Assembly: GCA_022729995.1 (NCBI GenBank)
Contig: DZBS01000006.1
Coordinates: 10,232 to 53,904 of the forward strand
Direction: 5' to 3'
Source: Draconibacterium orientale
GTDB taxonomy: Bacteria > Bacteroidota > Bacteroidia > Bacteroidales > JAADGE01
DNA length: 43,673 nt
Position numbers and translations under genes: made by a program. Below are positions 32,940 through 40,378 of this stretch, in pieces. A model generated the notes under the pieces. That model saw only the letters and a program-made list of their open reading frames with translations. It made no database searches and was not told the DNA's origin. Position 1 is the first letter of the stretch; each line of letters begins with the position of its first letter.

Positions 32940-33383
32940 ATGAAGAAAATTCCGTTTAAAAATATTACAAATTTGTCGGTTGAAAAGGAAATTGAAATTC
33001 GTTTCAGCGAAGTAGATTCTATGGGAATTGCTTGGCACGGAAGCTATGTGAAATATTTTGAAGACGGAAGAGAAACTTTCGGAAAAAAATACGGAATTTC
33101 TTATCTCGATGTTTATTCTAAAAATTATATGACTCCGCTTGTAAAATTGGATATCGATTACAAAAAGTTCATTAAATACGGCGATTCGGCAATTATTAAA
33201 ACAACTTTAGTTGATTCCGATGCAGCAAAAATTATTTTTATTTATGAAGTGAAAAGAAAATCCGACAATGAAATTATTGCGGAAGGTTATTCTATTCAGG
33301 TTTTTATGAATAGAAATATGGAACTTGAACTTTTAGCACCAAAGTTTTTTGTTGATTGGAAAATAAAATATTTGAACTTATAA
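32940..33383 (+). CDS. 4-hydroxybenzoyl-CoA thioesterase-like hotdog protein
   Basis: The 147-residue protein is a single hotdog thioesterase. The catalytic region EIRFSEVDSMGIAWHGSYVK (about 17-37) has the Asp-x-x-Gly and Trp-His pattern of the 4HBT/YbgC group. The hotdog helix and strands follow (YVKYFEDGRETFGKKYG). It may release or proofread acyl chains from ACP. It starts six bases after the methyltransferase gene. Homologues occur in aryl-polyene loci. Confidence 0.9.
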   Translation: MKKIPFKNITNLSVEKEIEIRFSEVDSMGIAWHGSYVKYFEDGRETFGKKYGISYLDVYSKNYMTPLVKLDIDYKKFIKYGDSAIIKTTLVDSDAAKIIFIYEVKRKSDNEIIAEGYSIQVFMNRNMELELLAPKFFVDWKIKYLNL

Positions 33384-33397
33384 TCTATTAATATTAA

Positions 33398-35191
33398 ATG
33401 GTTTATATTTCATCACATAATATAATTTCTTCTTTAGGATTTTCAACTAATCAAAACATTGAAAATTTCAGAAATTCTGTTTCCGGAGTTTTATTCCATA
33501 ATGACAAAAAATATTCAAAAGAAGATGTATTTTTTTCGCTTATAAATCACGACGAATTAAATAAAAAATTTGAAGAAATATCTGATAATAAAGATTATAC
33601 ACTTTACGAAAAGCTTTTAATATTATCGGTTTCAGATGCTTTAAGAAATTCAAAAATTAATCCTTCGCCAAAAGATACTTTAATTTTAATTTCAACAACA
33701 AAAGGAAATATCGACCTTTTAAATAATGAAAATCCTGAAAATCCGAAATTAAAATTATACGACACAGCAAAAGTTTTAAAAGATTTTTTTAAAACAGAAA
33801 ATTTACCGCAAGTTATTTCAAATGCTTGTATTTCAGGAACTTTAGCTTTGGCTGTTGCTAAAAGATTTATAGATTCAGGTTTATATAAAAATATTATTGT
33901 TACCGGAGCCGATATAATTTCGGAGTTCACTCTCTCGGGATTTTTGTCTTTCAAAGCAATAGGAACTTCTGTTTGCAAACCTTTTGACAAAAACCGCGAC
34001 GGAATAAATTTGGGTGAAGGAGCAGGCACAATAATTCTTACTTCGGAAAAACAATTTGCTGCCGAGCCTCATATTTTCCTATCCGGAGCTTCGTGCACAA
34101 ACGATGCAAATCACATTTCCGGACCGTCAAGAACAGGCAACGAATTGGCTTTGGCAATTTCAAATTCATTGATTGAAGCAAATATTGACTCTTCAAAAGT
34201 TCAATATATTTCTGCACACGGAACGGCAACTTCTTATAACGACGAAATGGAAGCAAAAGCTTTTTCAACAGCCGGAATTTTAGATGCAAATATTACAAGT
34301 GTAAAAGCTTATATTGGTCATACACTTGGTGCAGCCGGAATTATTGAAACTGTTTTGGGAATTTCTGCTATCGAAAATCAAGAAATTTATCCTACAATAG
34401 GTTTCGAAGAAATTGGAGTTCCTGCCAAAATAAATGTGAATAATATATTTAGAAAAACGAAAATTGAAAATGTAGTTAAAACAGCTTCCGGATTTGGCGG
34501 TTGCAATGCTGCTTTGGTTTTGTCGTCAAATGTGCCTGAACATAAAAAACAAATCGAAAATATAAATCTTGATATAACGGAAAGCGTTGTAATTAAAGAA
34601 GATTTTTATATCAATTCAAACAAAAAAACAGTTATTAATTCTGATGCTTTTTCTTTCGGTAAATTCACAAAAGCCATTTATACACAGCAAAATATGAATT
34701 ATCCAAAATTTTATAAAATGGATAATTTAAGCAAATTGGCATTTATTGCTTCTGAATTATTATTGAAAAATAAAAATATTATAGAAAAATATAAACCCGA
34801 AGAAATTTCTATTATTATTTCAAACAGAAGTTCTTCGCTGAATACCGATTTTAAATATCAAGAGTCAATTTCCGATAGAGAAAATTATTTTCCGAGTCCG
34901 TCGGTTTTTGTATATACGCTCGCAAACGTTATGATTGGCGAAGTTTGTATAAGGCACAATATTAAAGGTGAAAATACTGTTTTTATTCATGAAAATTTCG
35001 ATGTTGATTTTCTAAAAAATTATATAGAAATTTTATTCAAAACAAATAAAACAAAACTTGCAATTACAGGAAGAATTGAATATGACTTTCCTTCAGAAAA
35101 ACATGAAGCGGTTTTATATTTAATTGAAAATAAAGAAAATGCAACATTAAATTTTAATAAAATAAATATAAACAAAATATATAATACTTAA
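33398..35191 (+). CDS. Ketosynthase fused to a degenerate KS-like domain
   Basis: The 597-residue protein has an N-terminal KAS I/II domain (1-380) with the full triad: Cys144 (NACISGT), His274 (SAHGTATS) and His308 (IGHTLGAAG). The C-terminal 210 residues look like a second, shortened KS N-half. It includes a KMDNLSKLAFIASELLLKN segment, IIISNRSSSLNTD and SPSVFVYTLANVMIGEVC, but no catalytic Cys where one would be expected. In flavobacterial flexirubin loci I recall this second unit as a separate protein. Here the two are one chain, so a built-in KS/partner pair is possible. It is followed by an ACP gene two bases later. Confidence 0.88.
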   Translation: MVYISSHNIISSLGFSTNQNIENFRNSVSGVLFHNDKKYSKEDVFFSLINHDELNKKFEEISDNKDYTLYEKLLILSVSDALRNSKINPSPKDTLILISTTKGNIDLLNNENPENPKLKLYDTAKVLKDFFKTENLPQVISNACISGTLALAVAKRFIDSGLYKNIIVTGADIISEFTLSGFLSFKAIGTSVCKPFDKNRDGINLGEGAGTIILTSEKQFAAEPHIFLSGASCTNDANHISGPSRTGNELALAISNSLIEANIDSSKVQYISAHGTATSYNDEMEAKAFSTAGILDANITSVKAYIGHTLGAAGIIETVLGISAIENQEIYPTIGFEEIGVPAKINVNNIFRKTKIENVVKTASGFGGCNAALVLSSNVPEHKKQIENINLDITESVVIKEDFYINSNKKTVINSDAFSFGKFTKAIYTQQNMNYPKFYKMDNLSKLAFIASELLLKNKNIIEKYKPEEISIIISNRSSSLNTDFKYQESISDRENYFPSPSVFVYTLANVMIGEVCIRHNIKGENTVFIHENFDVDFLKNYIEILFKTNKTKLAITGRIEYDFPSEKHEAVLYLIENKENATLNFNKININKIYNT

Positions 35192-35193
35192 AA

Positions 35194-35448
35194 ATGGAAA
35201 ATTTAATTTTAAAATTGAAACAACAAATTATTGAAGCTCTAAATTTGGAAGATATGGAGCCTGAAGAAATTGACACAAACGCTCCTTTATTTGGCGACGG
35301 ACTTGGTCTCGATTCTATTGATGCTTTGGAACTTATTGTTTTGTTGGAAAAAAATTACGGAATAAAAATTGAAAATCCGAAAGACGGACAAAAAATATTT
35401 GCTTCGGTTCAAACAATGGCTCAATTTATTGAAGATTATAAAAACTAA
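35194..35448 (+). CDS. Acyl carrier protein, second
   Basis: This 84-residue ACP has Ser41 in the GLDSIDALELIVL phosphopantetheine site. It begins two bases after the fused ketosynthase and precedes another ketosynthase by 16 bases, so it is the likely carrier for the KS/CLF chain extension (ApeE/F-like). Confidence 0.95.
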   Translation: MENLILKLKQQIIEALNLEDMEPEEIDTNAPLFGDGLGLDSIDALELIVLLEKNYGIKIENPKDGQKIFASVQTMAQFIEDYKN

Positions 35449-35464
35449 TTTCCGAGAAATAAAT

Positions 35465-36658
35465 ATGCGAGTTTTTATAACCGGAATTGGTGCAGTTTCC
35501 TCAATCGGAATAAATGTTTCAGAGAATTTTGAATCTTTGAAAGCAAAGAAATCCGGCGTGGAAAAAATGCGTTTTGTCGAAACTATTCATTCCGATGAAA
35601 TTCCGGCTGCCGAAATAAAACTTTCCGACAAGCAAATATTTGAAATTTTAGCATTGGAAAAATCCGGTTTTTATACGCGAACCGCCTTAATTGCAATGCT
35701 TGCAGCGAAAGAAGCTTTTGAAAATTCGGGAATTAAAATTTCTTCTGATTTTAAAACAGGACTTATTTCGAGCACAACAGTTGCAGGAATGGGAAAAAGC
35801 GAAATTTTTTATGATAAATATATAAATACCGATTTTTCAAACGGATTTATTAAAACTCATGAAGCTTCCGACAGCACCGAAAAAATTGCCGATTTTCTTA
35901 ACATAAAAGATTATATTTCAACAATAAGCACGGCTTGTTCGTCGTCGGCAAACGCAATAATGCAAGGAGCAAGAATGATAAAACACGGAATTCTCGACAG
36001 AGCAATTGTCGGAGGTGCAGATTCATTGTCGAAATTCACAATTAACGGTTTCAACACATTAATGATTTTAGACAGAAATCAATGCACGCCATTTGATGCC
36101 GACAGAAAAGGCTTGAATTTGGGAGAAGGAGCTGCTTTTCTTGTTCTTGAATCGGAAGAAAGTGTTTTGAAAAACGGAAGTAAAATTTTAGCAGAAATTA
36201 AAGGATATTCTAATACAAACGACGCATATCATCAAACTGCTTCATCGCCCGACGGTTACGGACCATATTTGGCTATGAAATTTGCAATGGAAATGGCAAA
36301 TCTAAATCCACAAGATATTGATTATGTGAATGTTCACGGAACCGGAACTCCAAATAACGATTTGTCTGAAGGACTTGCATTAAAAAGATTTTTTGGCGAA
36401 AAAATTCCAAAATTCAGTTCTACAAAAGCATATACAGGTCATACTTTGGCTGCTTCGGGAGCTTTGGAAGCGGTATATTCAGTTTTGGCAATTCAGAATA
36501 ATGTTATTTTTCCGAATTTATTTTTTAAAAATGCAATTCCGGAATTAAATTATTCTCCCGAAACAAATTTTATAGAAAATTTTCAGGTAAATAATGTGTT
36601 GTCAAATTCTTTCGGTTTTGGAGGAAACGATTCTTCATTAATTTTTTCTAAAGTATAA
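35465..36658 (+). CDS. Beta-ketoacyl-ACP synthase, ApeO-type
   Basis: From the ATG at 35465 the enzyme has 397 residues. The upstream in-frame ATG at 35369 lies inside the ACP gene and adds unrelated sequence. The triad is intact: Cys158 (STACSSSANA), His291 (NVHGTGTP) and His326 (YTGHTLAASG). The end SFGFGGNDSSL is typical. It lies directly before a KS-like gene lacking the active Cys, the pattern of a KSalpha/KSbeta (ApeO:ApeC) heterodimer in type II polyketide and aryl-polyene synthesis. It likely extends the aryl starter with malonyl units. Confidence 0.93.
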   Translation: MRVFITGIGAVSSIGINVSENFESLKAKKSGVEKMRFVETIHSDEIPAAEIKLSDKQIFEILALEKSGFYTRTALIAMLAAKEAFENSGIKISSDFKTGLISSTTVAGMGKSEIFYDKYINTDFSNGFIKTHEASDSTEKIADFLNIKDYISTISTACSSSANAIMQGARMIKHGILDRAIVGGADSLSKFTINGFNTLMILDRNQCTPFDADRKGLNLGEGAAFLVLESEESVLKNGSKILAEIKGYSNTNDAYHQTASSPDGYGPYLAMKFAMEMANLNPQDIDYVNVHGTGTPNNDLSEGLALKRFFGEKIPKFSSTKAYTGHTLAASGALEAVYSVLAIQNNVIFPNLFFKNAIPELNYSPETNFIENFQVNNVLSNSFGFGGNDSSLIFSKV

Positions 36659-36661
36659 GTT

Positions 36662-37723
36662 ATGAATGTTTTTATAAACGGAGCATCGTGCATAAGTCCA
36701 CAAAATTCAATAAATTACGATGAGTTTTGTAATGAAATTGTTGTGCATGAAACTTTATTTTTAGAATCGATAAATCCTGAATATAAAGAATTTATTAAAC
36801 CGATAGACTCTCGCCGAATGAGCAAAACCGTGAAGAACGGAATTATTGCTTCAAATTATGCTTTGCGAGAAGCCGAAACTGAAATGCCCGATGCAATAAT
36901 TGTCGGAACAGGATTGGGAGTTGTTAGCGACACAGAAAAGTTTCTTGAAAAAATGATTGAAAATAATGAGCAATTTCTTACGCCGACTTCATTTATTCAA
37001 TCTACTCACAACACGGTTGCCGGACAAATTGCTTTAGGTTTGAAATGTCATAACTATAATTTTACTTATGTTCACGGCGGTTTTTCATTTGAAAGTGCAG
37101 TAATTGATGCAGTTATGCACATTAATGAAGGGAAGAAAAATATTTTGGTTGGTGCAGCCGATGAAATGACGCAGAATTATTATAAGATTATTAAGAAAAC
37201 CGGAAATTGGAAAACTGAGATTATTAAAAATACCGATTTATTCAAATATCAAACAACCGGAGCACTTTGTGGCGAAGGTGTCAGTTTTTTTGTTCTTTCT
37301 TCACAAAAAAATCAAAATACATTTTGCATTTTATCCGGAACTCAAACAATTTATAAACCTAAAAATTCAGATGAAATTCAAATTAGAATTAATGAATTTT
37401 TATCTCACCGGAATTTACAAGTTTCTGATATTGATATGGTTATTCTTGGTGTTTCGGGTGATTACGAGCAAGATAAAATCTATTATGAAGTGCAAAATTC
37501 TTTGTTTATGAGTAAATATGTTACTTATTATAAACATTTGAGCGGTGATTTTCATACTTCAACAAGTTTTGCAATGTGGTTTGCCGCCAATGCAATTAAG
37601 CATAATAAAACACCCGATTTTGTTTCGCTTTTAAATTTGAAGCCTTCAAAAATTAAAAACGTTCTTATTTACAATCACTATTTTGAGAATAATCATTCAC
37701 TTTTTTTGTTAACAGAAGCATAA
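36662..37723 (+). CDS. Chain-length-factor-like KS (ApeC-type)
   Basis: The 353-residue protein is a degenerate ketosynthase. The N-half strands are present (IIVGTGLGVVSD at 79-90, FIQSTHNTVAGQIALGL at 111-127). The nucleophile position reads YVHGGFSFESA, with Phe141 aligned to the catalytic Cys. Neither of the two usual active-site His motifs is clear. This fits a KSbeta/chain-length factor that pairs with the synthase encoded three bases upstream and sets polyene length. Gene spacing supports coupled production. It is not expected to condense acyl units itself. Confidence 0.9.
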   Translation: MNVFINGASCISPQNSINYDEFCNEIVVHETLFLESINPEYKEFIKPIDSRRMSKTVKNGIIASNYALREAETEMPDAIIVGTGLGVVSDTEKFLEKMIENNEQFLTPTSFIQSTHNTVAGQIALGLKCHNYNFTYVHGGFSFESAVIDAVMHINEGKKNILVGAADEMTQNYYKIIKKTGNWKTEIIKNTDLFKYQTTGALCGEGVSFFVLSSQKNQNTFCILSGTQTIYKPKNSDEIQIRINEFLSHRNLQVSDIDMVILGVSGDYEQDKIYYEVQNSLFMSKYVTYYKHLSGDFHTSTSFAMWFAANAIKHNKTPDFVSLLNLKPSKIKNVLIYNHYFENNHSLFLLTEA

Positions 37724-37727
37724 TATT

Positions 37728-38498
37728 TTGCTAAAAAACTTTAAAATATTCAGTTTTAAATTTATTAGTTTTATATCAATTTTATTAATTTTGATATTAT
37801 TAATTCTTCATTTTCAAAAAGATACAAACTTACTTTTTTTAATACCGATTTTCTTGTTTTGGAGTTTGTCGATTTTTTGGGGTTCGTATAATATCAATTC
37901 AAATTTTTATTTTAATTCGATTTCAAAAATTCCTGAAAATTCAAATAACTTTGCAATAACTTTCGACGACGGACCGAATGAAATTATTACGCCAAAAATT
38001 CTTGAATTGCTTGAAAAATATGACCAAAAAGCAAGTTTTTTTGTAATTGGAAATAGTGCAGAACAAAATATCGAATTATTGAAAACTATTAATTCTAAAG
38101 GACATACAATCGGAAATCACAGTTTTTCGCATTCAAATTTTTTCCCGACATTTTCTACAAAAAAAGTTATGGAAGAAATTGCCAAAACCAACAAAATTAT
38201 TGAAAGCGTTACTTTAAGCGAAAACATATTTTTCCGTCCGCCGTTTGGAGTTACAAATCCGAATATTGCAAAAGCGTTGAAAAACTTGAAAATGCAAAGT
38301 ATTGCGTGGAATATTCGTTCGCTCGACACGGTAAAATCTGAAAAAGAGGTTTTTGAAAGAATTAAAAATGTGAAAACCGGCGATATAATTCTTTTTCACG
38401 ATAATAAAGAAAACACTCCCGTAATTTTAGAAAAATTTTTACGTTTGTGTAATGAAAAACAATTGAAATCCGTTTCTTTAAATAAAATTTTAAATTGA
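37728..38498 (+). CDS. Membrane-anchored NodB-type deacetylase
   Basis: The 256-residue protein starts with TTG, four bases after the CLF stop codon. Two N-terminal membrane helices (about 11-28 and 35-52) precede a NodB polysaccharide-deacetylase domain. The metal-binding Asp pair is in TFDDGPN (78-84), and the His pair His131 and His135 lies in GNHSFSH. The motifs FFRPPFGVTNPNI and DIILFHDN complete it. Similar genes recur in flexirubin loci, but the substrate there is unknown. It may deacetylate a sugar or another amide group on the cell surface. Confidence 0.9.
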   Translation: MLKNFKIFSFKFISFISILLILILLILHFQKDTNLLFLIPIFLFWSLSIFWGSYNINSNFYFNSISKIPENSNNFAITFDDGPNEIITPKILELLEKYDQKASFFVIGNSAEQNIELLKTINSKGHTIGNHSFSHSNFFPTFSTKKVMEEIAKTNKIIESVTLSENIFFRPPFGVTNPNIAKALKNLKMQSIAWNIRSLDTVKSEKEVFERIKNVKTGDIILFHDNKENTPVILEKFLRLCNEKQLKSVSLNKILN

Positions 38499-38499
38499 A

Positions 38500-38562
38500 A
38501 TGAAATATCCATGTAAATATATTGACACACAAGAGAATGATTATTTGGATGTTCCTATGTAA
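38500..38562 (+). CDS. Possible 20-residue ORF
   Basis: ATG at 38500 opens a 20-codon frame (MKYPCKYIDTQENDYLDVPM) in the 88-base gap between the deacetylase and LolA-like genes. The composition is more varied than random A/T-rich translation, and it starts one base after the deacetylase stop. No RBS can be judged because this phylum rarely uses one. It may be a remnant of a degraded gene or non-coding. Confidence 0.2.
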   Translation: MKYPCKYIDTQENDYLDVPM

Positions 38563-38586
38563 CCTTAAAAATTTAAAATAAAACAC

Positions 38587-39222
38587 ATGAAAAAAATATT
38601 AATATATACTTTCTTATTTTTAGTTTTTTATAATGCCAAATCACAACCTTCGGGTTTTACGGCTGTGAAAGATATAAATTCGGTATCCGAAAAAATTAAA
38701 AAAAGTTCGTTGGAAACAAAAACTCTCGACAGCGATTTTAAACAATATAAGCATTTGAGTATCTTAACAAAAGATATTGAAAGTGTTGGTCATTTTAGTT
38801 TTAAAGCCGAAAATAAAGTTCGCTGGCAATACACTGTTCCGTATAACTATTTGATTGTGATGAGCAACGGAAAAATGTGGATTAAAACCGACAAGAAAGT
38901 TCAAACTTACGACACAAATTCAAATAAAGTTTTCAAAGAAATTAACGATTTGATGGTGGGAATGCTACAAGGAAAAATCCTTAGCGACCCAAATTTTAAA
39001 ACAAAATATTACGAAAATTCAACTACAGTTTTAGCAATTTTAATTCCGCAAAAACCCGATTTAAAAGAGTTTTTAAAAGAAATTCATATATATTTTAGTA
39101 AAACAGATTATAGTGTTTCAAAATTAAAAATGCTTGAAAATTCCGACGATTACACTTTGATAAATTTCTTAAATCAAAAGAAAAATATTGAAATTTCTGA
39201 TTCAAAATTCTCTGTAAAATGA
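38587..39222 (+). CDS. LolA-like outer-membrane carrier protein
   Basis: The 211-residue protein has a signal peptide (MKKILIYTFLFLVFYNAKSQ). The LolA-type fold follows, visible in LDSDFKQYKHLSILTKDIES, VGHFSFKAENKVRWQYTVPY and YLIVMSNGKMWIKTDK. LolA proteins carry lipoproteins or other lipids across the periplasm. Homologues in aryl-polyene loci are thought to help move the pigment to the outer membrane. It overlaps the next gene by four bases (ATGA). Confidence 0.9.
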   Translation: MKKILIYTFLFLVFYNAKSQPSGFTAVKDINSVSEKIKKSSLETKTLDSDFKQYKHLSILTKDIESVGHFSFKAENKVRWQYTVPYNYLIVMSNGKMWIKTDKKVQTYDTNSNKVFKEINDLMVGMLQGKILSDPNFKTKYYENSTTVLAILIPQKPDLKEFLKEIHIYFSKTDYSVSKLKMLENSDDYTLINFLNQKKNIEISDSKFSVK

Positions 39223-39836
39223 AGTATTTCAAATATTTTGCTCTTATAGTTTTTACAATTACTTTATTTTTTTCGTGTTCAACAAAAGGATTGATTAAAT
39301 CTGATTTCGATATAAAAAATATTCAAAATTCGGAATTTCAAAACTCAGATTCTACAATTCTGTTTAAAACGGAAATAAACATTTTTAAAAACGAATTTAG
39401 CGGAATTACTGTTATAAAACCAACCGAAAACCAAAGCCATAGAATTGTTTTTTTGAACGAAGTAGGAATGAAGTTTTTTGATTTGGAAATTTCAAATGAT
39501 ACATTTATTGTTCATCAAATGTTTGAGCCGTTAAACAAAAAATCGTTTATAAATATGCTTGTTAGCGATTTTAAAACAATGCTTTTTTATGAAATTGATA
39601 TTGATAATTCGCAAATTTATCAATCCCAAAAAACTAAATATTTTGTTTTAAAATCAGAAAATAAAAGAACGTTTTATTATTTGAATAATGATTTTTATTA
39701 TCATTCAATTATAAAAAAATCTTTTTTAAGAACTGTTCAAAAGTTTAATTTCATATATAACCCTCAAAATATGTTTAAAGAAATTTATATTGAGCATAAA
39801 AATATTAACTTTGAAATGAATTTTGAAAGAATTTAA
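39219..39836 (+). CDS. Conserved lipoprotein of the pigment locus
   Basis: This 205-residue protein has a lipoprotein signal (MKYFKYFALIVFTITLFFSC, Cys20). The mature part is beta-rich (ITVIKPTENQSHRIVFLNEV, FFDLEISNDTFIVHQMFEPL), compatible with a LolB-like or DUF fold. It is coupled to the LolA-like gene by a four-base overlap, so a LolB-like acceptor at the outer membrane is a sensible guess. I do not recognise the family with certainty. Confidence 0.8.
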   Translation: MKYFKYFALIVFTITLFFSCSTKGLIKSDFDIKNIQNSEFQNSDSTILFKTEINIFKNEFSGITVIKPTENQSHRIVFLNEVGMKFFDLEISNDTFIVHQMFEPLNKKSFINMLVSDFKTMLFYEIDIDNSQIYQSQKTKYFVLKSENKRTFYYLNNDFYYHSIIKKSFLRTVQKFNFIYNPQNMFKEIYIEHKNINFEMNFERI

Positions 39837-39845
39837 GAACACATT

Positions 39846-40217
39846 ATGTTTGAAAATAAAATATTTACAGTTTTAAAATCAAATATTTCCGAATCGGGAG
39901 AAATTTCAGGTCGTATAAAATTAAATCCTTATCACGAAGTTTTTAAAGGACATTTTCCTAATAATCCGGTTCTTCCGGGAGTTGTGAGTATACAAATTGT
40001 GTTAGAATTTTTTTCAAAAGTATTAAATACAAATCATACAATAATTGAGGCTCAAAATATAAAATTTCTCAAAATAATTGACCCACAAATCCATAGAGAA
40101 TTAAACATAATAATTAAATATTCTCCTTTAAATTCAGAAACGTATAAGATTACGGCAGAAATCGTAAACGAAGATTCTTCTTTTTTCAAATTCTCGGGAA
40201 AATATCTGAAAAAATAA
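39846..40217 (+). CDS. ApeI-like 3-hydroxyacyl-ACP dehydratase
   Basis: The 123-residue hotdog protein carries the FabZ-type catalytic motif FKGHFPNNPVLPGVVSIQIV, with a His in GHFP near residue 38. It would dehydrate hydroxyacyl-ACP intermediates to build the conjugated polyene. It is the last gene of the operon and is followed by a terminator. The His-less ApeP-like partner candidate is in the dar operon at 2362-2778, so the two halves of the dehydratase may be encoded 37 kb apart. Confidence 0.9.
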   Translation: MFENKIFTVLKSNISESGEISGRIKLNPYHEVFKGHFPNNPVLPGVVSIQIVLEFFSKVLNTNHTIIEAQNIKFLKIIDPQIHRELNIIIKYSPLNSETYKITAEIVNEDSSFFKFSGKYLKK

Positions 40218-40251
40218 ATTTTTGTATTCTAAAATCCTGTTAATCAAAACT

Positions 40252-40286
40252 AAAAGTCAACATAAATTTTATATTGACTTTTTTTT
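40252..40286 (+). terminator. Terminator of the aryl-polyene operon
   Basis: AAAAGTCAA (40252-40260) pairs with TTGACTTTT (40274-40282) around a 13-base A/T loop, followed by a T-run. It ends the operon 35 bases after the last stop codon. Confidence 0.75.
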
Positions 40287-40320
40287 GTAACTAAATAGAA
40301 TACATGTTCGTCATAGTTAC
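40287..40320. promoter_or_regulatory. 7-bp inverted repeat upstream of the receptor gene
   Basis: GTAACTA (40287-40293) and TAGTTAC (40314-40320) are exact inverted copies 20 bases apart, directly after the terminator and about 60 bases before the receptor ATG. It may be an operator for that gene. No convincing -33/-7 pair was found around it. Confidence 0.35.
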
Positions 40321-40378
40321 AAATTTTATTTAATCAGTTCACAAAATAATCATGGTAATAACAAAATTTACAAATACA

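Noticed and set aside
35369-35464. Extended N-terminus of the third ketosynthase
   Set aside because: It overlaps the ACP gene in another frame; the ATG at 35465 gives the usual KS start MRVFITGIGAVS.
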